Translations under genes and position numbers: made by a program | Notes under the pieces: generated by a model | Told to the model about the DNA's origin: nothing | The model's input: the letters and a program-made list of their open reading frames with translations, nothing else | Database searches by the model: none | Origin: Ceriagrion tenellum | Taxonomy: Eukaryota; Arthropoda; Insecta; Odonata; Coenagrionidae | Assembly: GCA_963169105.1 (NCBI GenBank) | Contig: OY720633.1 | Coordinates: 158,239,780 to 158,303,779, forward strand | DNA: 64,000 nucleotides | Direction of reading: 5' to 3' | Shown: positions 1 to 10,068 of the stretch, in pieces | Position numbering within the stretch: position 1 is the stretch's first letter | How the letters are laid out: every line of letters begins with the position of its first letter

Positions 1-318
1 TGTTATTATTTTGGGGATCCGAGGGGAAAGCATTTTGCGAGCCGAGACTATGGCACGGCTCTTTCCCGGTGGGCGTTCGTTCCTGCCCACGGGCTAAGGA
101 GATGCGCGAGGGCGAGCGTGATTGCAGGATGCGAACGCTATTTATCATCGCCCGCCGTCGACAAGAATGTCCAAAACATAGGAGCAACAAGAAAAATCGC
201 GGTTTTCTTCGCTTAGAATGGAAATTACGGACGCTTTTGTGGGGACGGGACGATAATTATGGGGAAAAGAACGAGGTGGTGATGACGCGAGAATTGATAA
301 GATCGAAAAAAGTATGCA
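1..318. other. no feature recognised
   Basis: Mixed-composition DNA. Short open frames on both strands show no recognisable motif and are treated as chance. Confidence 0.55.
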
Positions 319-782
319 TTGTCCGAAAACTGCTATGATTTTAAGATGGCTGGGACACAATCGCCATTTCTTCGTCAGATACCATCTACGTTGAGTGCGA
401 AGGATACTCAGAGAGGGGACAAGAAAGAACTGGATTTAAAACTGAAATCCATCCCTGGTATGGCGGGAACACTCGGGATAATTAAGGGAATAAACTTGGG
501 TAAAAAGCTTTCATTAGCAGCTCAGACATTTATAAAAAAACGGTCAGTTAATATCGAGGATGAATTTCACTGATTAGATCGGAAGATAACTTTGTATGCT
601 TACATCACGAACTTTTTCGAAAATATGCGGAACATGTTTATGAAGACGTTGATCCTGCACAGAAAAAAATCAGCGCAGAGCAAAAAAACCAACTTTTCCG
701 GTGGTTGAGCACACACAAAAGTTTAGAAAAAACCGTAGAACCTACGCAAAAAATAAGTCATCCCGAATACGGGCGAGTCTGA
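319..782 (+). pseudogene. possible decayed coding fragment in two frames
   Basis: I do not recognise a family. A frame open from a TTG at 319 to a TGA at 571-573 gives 84 residues that are mixed rather than low-complexity, ending in KKRSVNIEDEFH. A second frame, overlapping and one base out of register, is open from 564 to the stop at 780-782 with no ATG. It reads through HHELFRKYAEHVYEDVD and AEQKNQLFRWLSTHKS, which has the charged, helical look of a protein. Together they could be one relic of about 155 codons with a single frameshift near 564-571. No splice sites, promoter or terminal repeats were seen. Two adjacent chance frames are an equally good explanation. Confidence 0.2.
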
Positions 783-2240
783 GAATTCATCTTGATTAAC
801 CGCCAGAAAAAGAAAAGATGAAAAATAGATTTCAAAGGGAGTGCGAGAATTAGGGAGAGGGACAGACATGAAGAGGAGGGAAAGAGATTTATTTCCAACC
901 CATGTAAAAAATTAATATCTAATTAAAGTAACCGAAGCGAGGAATGAAATATGACGGCGATCTAAAAATCTGTTCCAGGGAAGATAGATGTACCTACACA
1001 ATTTTTTTCCCTCCCTACGTCCACGGATTAAATTTGTAATTTTCCACGTATGTGAATTTGAATGGAATATATTTGCTGGCACTATTTGGAATCCATATCT
1101 TTCGCAGTAAAAACAGAGAACACACCTTAACCCAAGAGAGAGAACGCTATGAAGGCAATCAGTAGAGCCGATATCAGAGTAAGAGGTAATCTTGGCTTCT
1201 CGTATTTTTATTCTCACTGAAAGGGTATTATTAATTAGTGTACGAGCATTCAGGGACGTCACCGTCATGAATACAAGATAAATGAGCAATTCAAGATGAA
1301 ATTAATAATTGAAATTTTATATTCATAATCAAGAGTCCGCAATGCGACGAAACATTTGAGAGAAACTTTCTACTCGACGTACACCCTGAATAAATAATAT
1401 GTAACAAGGGTCCATGCATTGGATACTCACCTATTCCTTCAAAACTGTATACACTATAATACACCGTAGTTTAATATTATTTATGAAGACCCCTAGTGAA
1501 AACGTCAACTCCTCACCATTTTCCCGATTTTCCCAAGCTAAACAATTAAGGAAAATTATGTTGGCTAATAAATATCAGCCAGGGGTTATTAACTCAATGG
1601 ATATTTGAGGGAAATATTATGAAAAAATGACACTGCTGCCAATGATAAGAACTTGAAGATGCTAAGAAATATTTGCACAGCTATCAAATATATAACCAAT
1701 CGTTTACAACATCAATTATTGTACCTTATTCCCTCATTCCTATTATTTCATTTACTCTGTGGGAGGAAACGTCAGATATAATAACGCCAAGCTTTCGTTT
1801 ACTTCAATCATAAGTTTTAAGTCAAGAAATCTCTCATTTCATAGCAACCCAGAAGCTTGTTTTAAGCAATGAATAAGGCACATAAGTCACGCCACGCTTT
1901 TATCGCACGCTGAACTCAAGCCGGCACGATTCAACAAAACTCCCACACTTCTGAATCCGGGAAGCCACGATTAAATTTACCGAGACTTAAATATGATACC
2001 ACGCAACCGATTGCTGCAGGAGAAATAAAAGAGAGCGGTCGAAAAACGATTCCATAAATTGTGAATCACTGCACAACGACGGATGAACGCCGGATTCGGA
2101 AATCTATCTCCGGGAAACCAAAATCTCCGCGTAGGCAAAAAAAAAAGAATCGAAGGACGAAATAAAATTTTGCGCGAGCGAACCAAGCGACGGATGGGGT
2201 CACGGCACGATCTCGAACTCATCAAAATGTCGAAGCGAGT
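783..2240. other. no feature recognised
   Basis: AT-rich, non-repetitive DNA. Open frames (for example minus strand 912-1289, 125 codons) have no motif and no flanking signals. No tRNA boxes, inverted repeats or transposon motifs were seen. Confidence 0.55.
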
Positions 2241-2430
2241 AAAAAAAAAAAGAAATGAAACGAAGGGGGGAAGAAAAAGGGGAAACAAAAGCCACGGACG
2301 AGGAAATAAATACTAGCAGATCGAGAGAGGGAGGGAGAAGAAGAGGCAATGACACAGGAGGGTGGGGTGGGCAGAGGACGGGACGGAGGAGGAGGGATGC
2401 GATGAAACGGCGAGTTGGCGCGCTATGTTG
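2241..2430. repeat. purine-rich low-complexity tract
   Basis: An A11 run (2241-2251) leads into about 180 bases of almost pure A/G on the plus strand, rich in GGGA, GAGG and GGTGGGG. Open frames across it encode only R/G/K/E-rich low-complexity peptides. Confidence 0.8.
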
Positions 2431-2597
2431 GAGAGAGAGGGGTCATCGCATTGATAGGATTTCTTCGGGGACTGCAGAAAATTCTTGAGGGAGAGTAACG
2501 CGCGAGGACTCATTAGAAAAATGCATTAAGCGGGAGCAAAGCACCCAGGACATGCCGGACACAATAAATTGTTGTGCAATCTGGAATACGCTCACCT

Positions 2598-2608
2598 CCC
2601 CCCCCCCC
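2598..2608. repeat. C11 homopolymer
   Basis: Uninterrupted run of 11 C, one of thirteen G/C runs of at least 10 bases in the window. Confidence 0.95.
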
Positions 2609-2808
2609 TTTCACACTCCTCACAAGAAAGACACTGTGTCCCGGGAAAAGATTGCTCGGACGACGGTTGTAGGGATATATTCCCGAGGGAGGAGTACAAT
2701 GCTAGTCTGGACGTGGTCATCACCCATCGTGATCGCGACGAAACTATTTAACACGCGGGAAAGCACGTTCGGGGGACGTCGCGACGACGCCGTCGCCGGG
2801 GCAACCCA

Positions 2809-2843
2809 TATAAAAGCTCATACATCTCGCCCCTCTCATTCAT
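2809..2843 (+). promoter_or_regulatory. candidate TATA + initiator core promoter
   Basis: TATAAAAG at 2809-2816 is followed by TCATTC, a match to the arthropod initiator TCAKTY. The putative +1 A is at 2838, 29 bases after the first T of the TATA box, which is close to normal spacing. The surrounding DNA (about 2760-3070) is CpG-rich, unlike its AT-rich flanks. No downstream promoter element is evident near +28. The two motifs at this spacing are unlikely together by chance, but transcription is not shown. Confidence 0.4.
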
Positions 2844-2879
2844 CGGACGTTTTTGTCATTCTCTCGCCCATCGTGAGCG

Positions 2880-3125
2880 ATGACTTCATTCGCGCTCTTG
2901 ACCAACGGCCCTCAACTCAAGCGGATAATTGAATCACCGGGCAGCAGCATTCCGTGCCGCGGGGGCCACCGACGTCGACACCGCCTCCTGCCCTCGCCCC
3001 CGACGTCGTCAGGGTCCTCCGACCCCGGTTCGCCAAACCGTGAGACGGACCCCTCGGCTAGGGGACCAGGATCACGCCTCGTCTACCGTTTGAAAAAGTG
3101 TACGTATTCCCACCCATTTCATTAA
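2880..3125 (+). CDS. candidate short ORF or first coding exon, unknown
   Basis: This frame begins with the first ATG after the candidate start site at 2838, leaving a 42-base leader, and gives 81 residues (MTSFALLTNGPQLKRIIESP..., then an R/H, S/P and G-rich stretch). The frame is GC-rich against an AT-rich background. The sequence resembles no family I know. It could end at the TGA at 3123-3125, with an AATAAA at 3208-3213 as a possible poly(A) signal. Alternatively it could be a first exon spliced near AGT|GTACGT around 3099-3100; that donor is mediocre. Composition alone could also keep the frame open, so coding status is uncertain. Confidence 0.25.
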   Translation: MTSFALLTNGPQLKRIIESPGSSIPCRGGHRRRHRLLPSPPTSSGSSDPGSPNRETDPSARGPGSRLVYRLKKCTYSHPFH

Positions 3126-3897
3126 TTTATTGTTCTATTTAATGTTCTACCACCCCAGTAAAAAAATCTGCACCCTCCGTTTTTATTTTCCCCTTATATT
3201 CACCAGAAATAAAAGAATCATTCGCTCGAACGATTCGATTGTGCATTTCCGCCTTTTTTCTCTTTTTTTTCATTTCGATCCTTAAAAAATTCTATTCGTC
3301 TATTCTCTCCCGTCACGGGTTTTGTATTTTTGCACCCCCTTCCCGTCTACAACACTTCAACGACCCACGGCCCCATTTCCACCTCCCCTCCCCGCACACC
3401 TCCCCTCACCCAAACCGTCTGTCGTCTCCGTCTCTAATAGCCCTTTCCCAACCCCAACCAAGAAATAAAAAGTGATCCCCGCCCGGGCCGGGAGGAAAAA
3501 AAATATGTATAAATCTCGGAAGTCCGAATCGCGACTGTTTTATGTGTTGTCGAACGCTGTGAACGTGTGCGTGTAGAGCGATCTCTCCTCGCCGCCTGTA
3601 TCTTTCGCTCGGAAGGGCATCGCCGTGACGCACGTTTATGCATAGATCACGGCCGAGAGAGCGTTTCACAGACGTACGGGCAGGATCGATTTGCGTAATT
3701 TACCGGTCTAGACACTTTCCACGACTTGAGAGCGGGATGCGCACACGGAAATACACGAAGGAGGGAAAAAAGTGAGAAAAATCGGCGCAGATAGGAAACC
3801 AATAAAATGAATTGCTGTTTGGATTTTTATTTTTGGCAAAAAATTTGGAAGGAGGGAAGTGTTAGGAGTTCGATGTGTTTTGCGCTGCAACTTTGCC
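3126..3897. other. no gene; pyrimidine-rich stretch
   Basis: T- and C-rich DNA, especially 3250-3450, with an AATAAA at 3208-3213. Open frames on either strand are low-complexity or motif-free. Confidence 0.5.
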
Positions 3898-4181
3898 ATT
3901 TCCCCCCTTCATTCTTCGCCCTCCCCCTCCTACCACTCCCCTCCTCTGTCTCTCTCCCGACTTCCAATTTGTCCGCTGGTCCATGTGCAGAAGCGCTCGG
4001 AGGAGTGAGTGAAGGAGGGGGGGAATGGAGAGAGAGATGGGAAAAAACAGCTGAAGGGGGAAGAGGCGAGTGGAGAGGAGAGAGGAAAGCAAGGGGGAGT
4101 GAATGGTGGTGGTAGAAGGCGACCGTTTTTTCCAGGAAGAGATTTTTGACCCCGGCTCGAGTTAGAGAGGGGGGGGGGTGG
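3898..4181. repeat. pyrimidine tract followed by purine tract, with G10
   Basis: About 3898-3970 is nearly all C/T on the plus strand. About 3999-4120 is nearly all A/G. A G10 run follows at 4169-4178. The two halves are roughly complementary in composition and could pair loosely. Several overlapping open frames here are low-complexity shadows of the tracts. Confidence 0.75.
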
Positions 4182-6600
4182 GGATAGATGAGGAGAAGAC
4201 ACATCTATGTGCCCGGGATATCTGGGGATGTGTTTTGCGAGATGGATGGTGGTTTTGAACAGCCTTCTTTTTTCGCATCACAGAATCTCAGACGCCGGGC
4301 GGTGTTCTCCGAATTTTTAGCTTCTAAAAGGGACTAAGTGGATGTTGCCACTATATCATTCACCGGATACTATTTCAGTTTTCCATTTCGTAACCTCAAT
4401 GCTGGACTTTTTGTTCATAAGCTATGGCGAAGACTGAATGATTTAGATGGTAATGCGTTTACAGATACTAGAATTTTAATCTTCAGGCAGATATGCAGAA
4501 ATTAATCCTTGGCGTTTGGCCATTTCTTAGCTCTCGTCAATGCTGCTGCCATCTTAGTCTTCGTTTAAATGTTCTATTCAACATAACGATTAAAGTACAT
4601 ACTACGCGGAATTAGGACCACAATCAAAAGGAAACGACAGTCCTATTGAACGCATCCACTGCGCCAAGAGTTTTGCCAGGCAGAGTCGAAGTCGTGAAAA
4701 ACTGCTCCACAAAATTTAAGCGTTTGAAGTATGGATGGGTTCCACCGAGTCACGCCCGAAACCACGACAACCTGAAAGTACTAGAGTTCAGGGAAGGGTT
4801 CAGGGTTCCCTTTTCTTGCATTTTCCTTACTGTTATCCAAAACGCAAACAGCTTTAGAAGGGCAATGCTCGAAGTTACTGCCATAAGAACGCACTCCCGT
4901 CTATCAAATCTAATGATTAAAGGCATCTGCCCAAGTTTGAAGAATGACGATCTGACGTTCGCTCTACTGAGTGCATTTGAAAAATAACGATAACGCGAGC
5001 GCACGCGTTGAGGAGAACTGTGACCGACCCCAAGGTTTTAAAAGCACGAGAAAAATGGGCCATTTCAAGCGTTCATTCCTACAATGGACACCTAAAAGCC
5101 CTAATTTTATTTGGAGAAAATACCCCCATTAATTACCAAAGTAATACTTTTAACGTTACAATTTATCACATCCCTCGACCCACTAACGCGGTGAGCCACT
5201 TTAGGAATAGAAAATTCAAACATAATTATAAGAGAAGTAATCCAACTTAAAATTATCAATGAAGGCTAAGGAACAGAAATCTTCCCCAATATGTTTTATA
5301 TCCAAACATGCATTTTTTAATATTCTCACACTGTAACAAATTTTAGCGGCGATTCATATTGAATTCAGCATTTCACCCGTAGCTACAGATTATGAGAGGT
5401 AACGATTAGTAACATATTTCACCCTTTAGAATATCAGAAAATATAAGCTACTTCTAGCCCTAAAATACGTCGAGAGTTCCAGTAATTAAGTTTTGCAAGT
5501 CAACCATTTTTCCGCATGACAGAAGAGGGAACGACTGTAGATTTAATTCCGGGTCAAATGTACTGCATTCGTTTTCTCCTATCAGCGACATGTGAAGTCA
5601 ACGATATGATTTCTACAATTCTGGCTGGAAAATTGATGCCTGAAATTATCAAAATGTGTCCGCTCCTCCACTCAGTGGTCATATATCATCCTCACCCACT
5701 TTTAAAGATCCTCCGCCATTTTTCATTTCCAGAATTCACACGTTTGATTTTTTTAACTGGCATACGTGATGAACGTACACATGAAAGACTGAAGTCAGAT
5801 ATTTACTCCACCATACCGATGGAAAAGCGAATTTTATTTATTTTTTTCATATTTAAGGAATTACCATAGCTCCAGAACAGATAATGAACTTGGAATAAAT
5901 ATACAAGACCTTCATTGAAATACCCCAACATAGTAGATACACGTTCATACAATAATTGCGAAAGAGAGAACATTTCACAAAAACTTCTTAATACCAAAGG
6001 AAATGTTTAGAAGATTCATCGCCCAAAAACTCAGCAAAATTTTCCACAGCAAGAAATTATAAAAAACTATAATGATGTATTCAAAAAAGCGCAAATAGGA
6101 TTTTTTTAATATACCATTTTTAGAAGAGATGGAGGATTTTCCATCATTTTTTACCCACGAGAATATAAACTAATCTCGAATCCATTTTAGAAACAGCATC
6201 TTCAAAAGAGAGTTAATAAAATAATAATATATATGCATCCATTTTTATATCGATAATTATTACATTTAAACAAGCTTATACCGTTCTTCTCTTTTCTCTT
6301 TCCGCTGGAAGAGCTGAAACTTCTTTTTTTAGGAACACGCATGTACATTAACTTCTATTTACAAAGCACTATATCATTACATTGATAATATCGCTTAGCT
6401 GATATCAGCGAAAAACTACTCTCCACATTTAAACTAAACAGAATAATATGAGATTGAAAAAAATACTTCTAATAGATATTGTTCAATTTCAACTCTTGGA
6501 AAGTGATTTTTTTCGGCCTCATCTGAGACACAAATGACTGATTGCATCGCATAACATATCGCTGACCCCGTGATCCTTCACCCCTTGATGGTCTAAGGGA
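4182..6600. other. no feature recognised
   Basis: AT-rich unique-looking DNA. Frames of 80-117 codons (plus 4646-4987, plus 5516-5869) lack motifs and start or splice support. No repeats or RNA gene boxes seen. Confidence 0.55.
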
Positions 6601-6612
6601 GGGGGGGGGGGG
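6601..6612. repeat. G12 homopolymer
   Basis: Run of 12 G in otherwise AT-rich DNA. Confidence 0.95.
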
Positions 6613-8168
6613 AAACAATTTCGTGAAAACAAAAAAATGACTTTAAAAATCGTATTTCGATGGCAGAGTGGGCGTGTCACGTGGTGCGATGTGATCTTCA
6701 ACCCACGGCGGCGTCGGAAATAGATAGGACGGGAAGAGTAGGACCACGAACGAGGGGACCGTCGCCGACGAGGAAAGCCTGCAGCCTCTGCGGGTGAAAT
6801 AACAATCCATCACCAAGAACAATGAACCCGTGAAGCGCCATAATTAATTCTAGTCCTCCCCATAAGACGCACGAGCAGCAAGGGATTAAAATAAAAGAGC
6901 AAGTTTTCCGGGATTAAAATTCCTCCGTAGCAAACTATTCCATTCATTTAAGCGAGCGAGACTGCAAGGGCAATGCAGCTTCGCCATAGGAATTGACTCT
7001 AGATTGTATTCAAGAAAAACTTCCTTATTTTTCTCATTTCTTACCATGATATTATTTTAAGATGAAAATTAATGTTTGGAAAAACTTTTGCAGTAGCTGT
7101 ATAGAACACACTCATCCTCTCATTGATAATTAAATTGACGATTTCATACTCAACCAGCGAACTCCACACAGGATATCGGATGAATACACGCCGTCGCATC
7201 AATGCAGGCAACTCACCTGAAATGAAATTACAAACATTCATTAGGCAAGTAGAGTGAGGAAAATTGACAAAAAAAACTTCGGTAGTAACTCGAATATTTT
7301 AGCAAAAATTCATTTCTATCTCTCCTAACAATTAATGTTACATGCGTAAATCTGAGGAGCTATTTCATTTTTGTTACACGATATTTTTCCACCAAATACA
7401 TAGTTGAAAATAAAGGCATGAGGTTACAATTGCTTCATGAAACAAGAAGAAATAACCTTCGAAAAGCAGAAAAGTTTCGTTAACATTAAAAACTGCGATA
7501 AACTCAAGTCATTCTTTGTAGAAAAAGGGGCAAGTTACAGTGAGAAGCATAGGGAATGCTGACAAACCGTAAGTATCTCTCGAGGAGGTGCTGGGTTGAA
7601 GGGTTAAAAGTTAACCCGACGTGAACTGGACGAAAGCAAAAATGGTTGGAGCACGCGAGGTTAATTTCAGAGCTCGTTCAGAAAACTGATAACGTGATTA
7701 CCCCTAAACGACGGGAGACTTCGGGAAAACAGAGACAAAAAAATTGGACAAAAATTAGCATAATTAGGGGGTAAAGATATGCCGGGTCACGGTTTCCATT
7801 TATGTAAGAATTCCATCAATCGCGAAATGCAATTCAATAATGTGTTAAGCTGAGACATAAAAAGGGGGCCTTAAGACCTTACACTTCCATGTGATCGCGG
7901 AGCAAGCATGGCATACCTAAGCATTTCTGTATTCTCAAAATAAGTTTCCAAATATAAAAATACATACCCTACAGGCTCAGTAAAATTGAACCTGAGCAAA
8001 AAATAAGGGTTCTTACATCATGCGTGCTAAATACATCTTCATTATTGGAGACGGAATTTATATGGGAAAGAAACATTACATAAAGCAATATAACATCATA
8101 TTATCACATATACTCGACCTTGGTTAACCTTGGCCATGTATCCAAACCTATAAATTCAGAACTTAGGC
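6613..8168. other. no feature recognised
   Basis: AT-rich non-repetitive DNA without convincing open frames, RNA genes or transposon motifs. Confidence 0.55.
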
Positions 8169-8195
8169 AACCACAGTAAGACCTTACCTGTGGTT
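8169..8195. repeat. short hairpin
   Basis: AACCACAGTAAG and CTTACCTGTGGTT are complementary apart from one bulged base, with only two bases between them. Too short and tight for a pre-miRNA; no function inferred. Confidence 0.5.
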
Positions 8196-9162
8196 CAGAA
8201 ATTTTCAACGTAGGCGTTACTCCGTCGAGCATGGCATACAGAGCGAATAGCCAAATATGACATGTACAAAGCAGAGCGCACGTTGGAAAACGACAGAGCC
8301 GAATTGAGTCATCGTACTTCCCAAGCTATCTTCAAACGGTCTGAAATATACGTTCCTTTGCAACTAAAAAGCATTTATGACAACATAAAATCAGGTCATG
8401 GATGCATTAAAAATGTATTTAACTCATGCGGGATTTCAGCTCAAAGACAAATCGGCGAAGAGTTAAGAAAAGCCAATATAGTGAAACCAAATCTTTCCGG
8501 AACAAGAAGAATTTTTTTGTAATACCTTTACCAAAGTCCGTAGAGAAGTAATTATTTCCACAAACAGAGGAACGATTGCGGTATTCCAGGCCATATCGGC
8601 CAGTGTGGAAACGATATCTAGACCACGAATTGGTCGGCGCAACGACGCCGGTCTGCGGCGGTTTTCCACACACTTTACGACGGAATTCCATTTTTTACTC
8701 GGCAACGACGGTAATCACCGGAAGCCCAGATGGGGGACTTAAGACCGCATTTACGGAAATAAGCAAACAAGCGATAACTCGATAAAAGGGCATTTTGTAA
8801 GTCTTTTTACTATCTTTTTCTGCTCCTTCTTTGCGCCAAAATACTTCCGGAGTTTTTACTGAAATCGATAAAAGCCGTCCTTCTCGTTTTAGCCCCAGAG
8901 CTTCGAAATTGAGGGCAGTTCATGAGCGGATAAAATTATAGTAGTAAATTAAAACATCGACACGGAGAAGGAGGAAATGAATTTTCGGTTAAATATAACA
9001 ATTTAACTTTTATCCTGATATTGGCCATTGATTTTATGCATAAAAATAATTTAAAGTAAATTATAAAGACAGGCTATAATAAACTCCCAGCGCTGAACAA
9101 TAAGGAATAAAAACTAGAAAAGACTGAGAGGCTTTCAACACACGGCCTCATTTCCAACAAGG
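8196..9162. other. no gene; one open frame of unknown meaning
   Basis: A plus-strand frame stays open from about 8214 to 8522 (roughly 100 codons including YKAERTLENDRAELSHRTSQ). It looks protein-like but has no recognisable domain. An AG at 8212-8213 could be an acceptor, though with a poor pyrimidine tract. Chance is the default explanation. Confidence 0.45.
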
Positions 9163-9273
9163 CCACTATACATAGAAGGGATCCTTTCGCAGAAATATTG
9201 AACGAAGAGTTACACCACAGTACGTATGCATCAAATATAGATATGATCTATAGTTTAATTCCTATAAAAATGA
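9163..9273 (+). repeat. 111-bp direct repeat, copy A
   Basis: Matches 9958-10068 over 111 positions with six mismatches and no gap. It lies directly at the low-coordinate side of a LINE fragment, as a target-site duplication would, though 111 bp is long for one. Confidence 0.85.
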
Positions 9274-9957
9274 TGAGTATATTCCTAATTGAATTAAGGG
9301 CCAGGTAATAAATTTCACGCAATCCAAAACATGGAGATATCATAAGAGGATACAAAAATGAGGGCCTTAAATGAAGTTTATTGGCGAATGAAAAAAAGCG
9401 GTCTTTACAGTGAGGGAACCAATATGTTTACGTTACTTCCGGTTAAATGGTAAAAGTATGATTCATTGAATTATGCAGAGGCATTATTCCTTCGGAGGAA
9501 ATGAGTAATAAAAATAACACAGCGTCTTCAGGTTTAAAGTATGATATTGAAAAAATACAATGATTGAGGGTATAAGTTGTGAATAAATTAGTAAAACCTG
9601 CAACGGATAAATATACCACCACTTTTATAAGGTAAAAGGAATAGCATAACCGATGATCATCATCATCTTGTGTTCTGCCTGCTGGCAGGTCCCGTACACC
9701 ACTGCTGTCTCCATCCGCTTCTGTCCCGAGCTTCCTTCTTCGTTTCATCAAAGCTGCTGCTCTTCACCTGATCAATCAATTTAATTCTTCTCCTTCCTCT
9801 CTTTTTCTCTCCTTCAGTTGAACCCCCAAGTGCCACAATTATTATACTTTTCCCTCTCATCACATGGCCCAACCAGTTTCCTTTCCTTTTCCTTATTTCC
9901 TTTAGGAGCGATCTTCCTTCTTTTAAACCGATGATGACATGTAGAAACAGCTGTTAC
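9274..9957 (-). mobile_element. 5'-truncated LINE insertion
   Basis: This 684-bp interval sits exactly between the two copies of a 111-bp direct repeat. Its right part encodes, on the minus strand, the extreme C-terminal tail of a LINE reverse transcriptase (9663 to about 9930). Its left part (9274-9662) would be the 3' untranslated region. The layout fits one retrotransposition event truncated at its 5' end with a long target-site duplication. The repeat copies differ at six of 111 sites, so the event is not recent. No poly(A) tail was recognised at the left end. Confidence 0.65.
9663..9930 (-). pseudogene. LINE reverse transcriptase C-terminal fragment
   Basis: Minus-strand reading runs open for about 90 codons to a stop at 9663-9665. 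In order it shows KEIRKRKGNWLGHVMRGK, a basic KKRGRRRIKLIDQVK segment and ARDRSGWRQQWC. This WLGHV...RGRRR...D...DR..WR order is typical of the region C-terminal to the polymerase domain in many animal LINEs. The polymerase and endonuclease domains are absent, so the fragment is inactive. The true start lay far upstream and is lost. The family assignment within LINEs is not certain. Confidence 0.75.
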
Positions 9958-10068
9958 CCACTATACATAGAAGGGGTCCTTTCGCAGAAATATTGAACGA
10001 AGAGTTACACCACAGTACTTATGTTTCAAATATAGATATGATCTATAATTTAATTCCTATCAAAATGA
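9958..10068 (+). repeat. 111-bp direct repeat, copy B
   Basis: Second copy of 9163-9273 (six mismatches), abutting the 5'-truncated end of the minus-strand LINE fragment. Confidence 0.85.
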
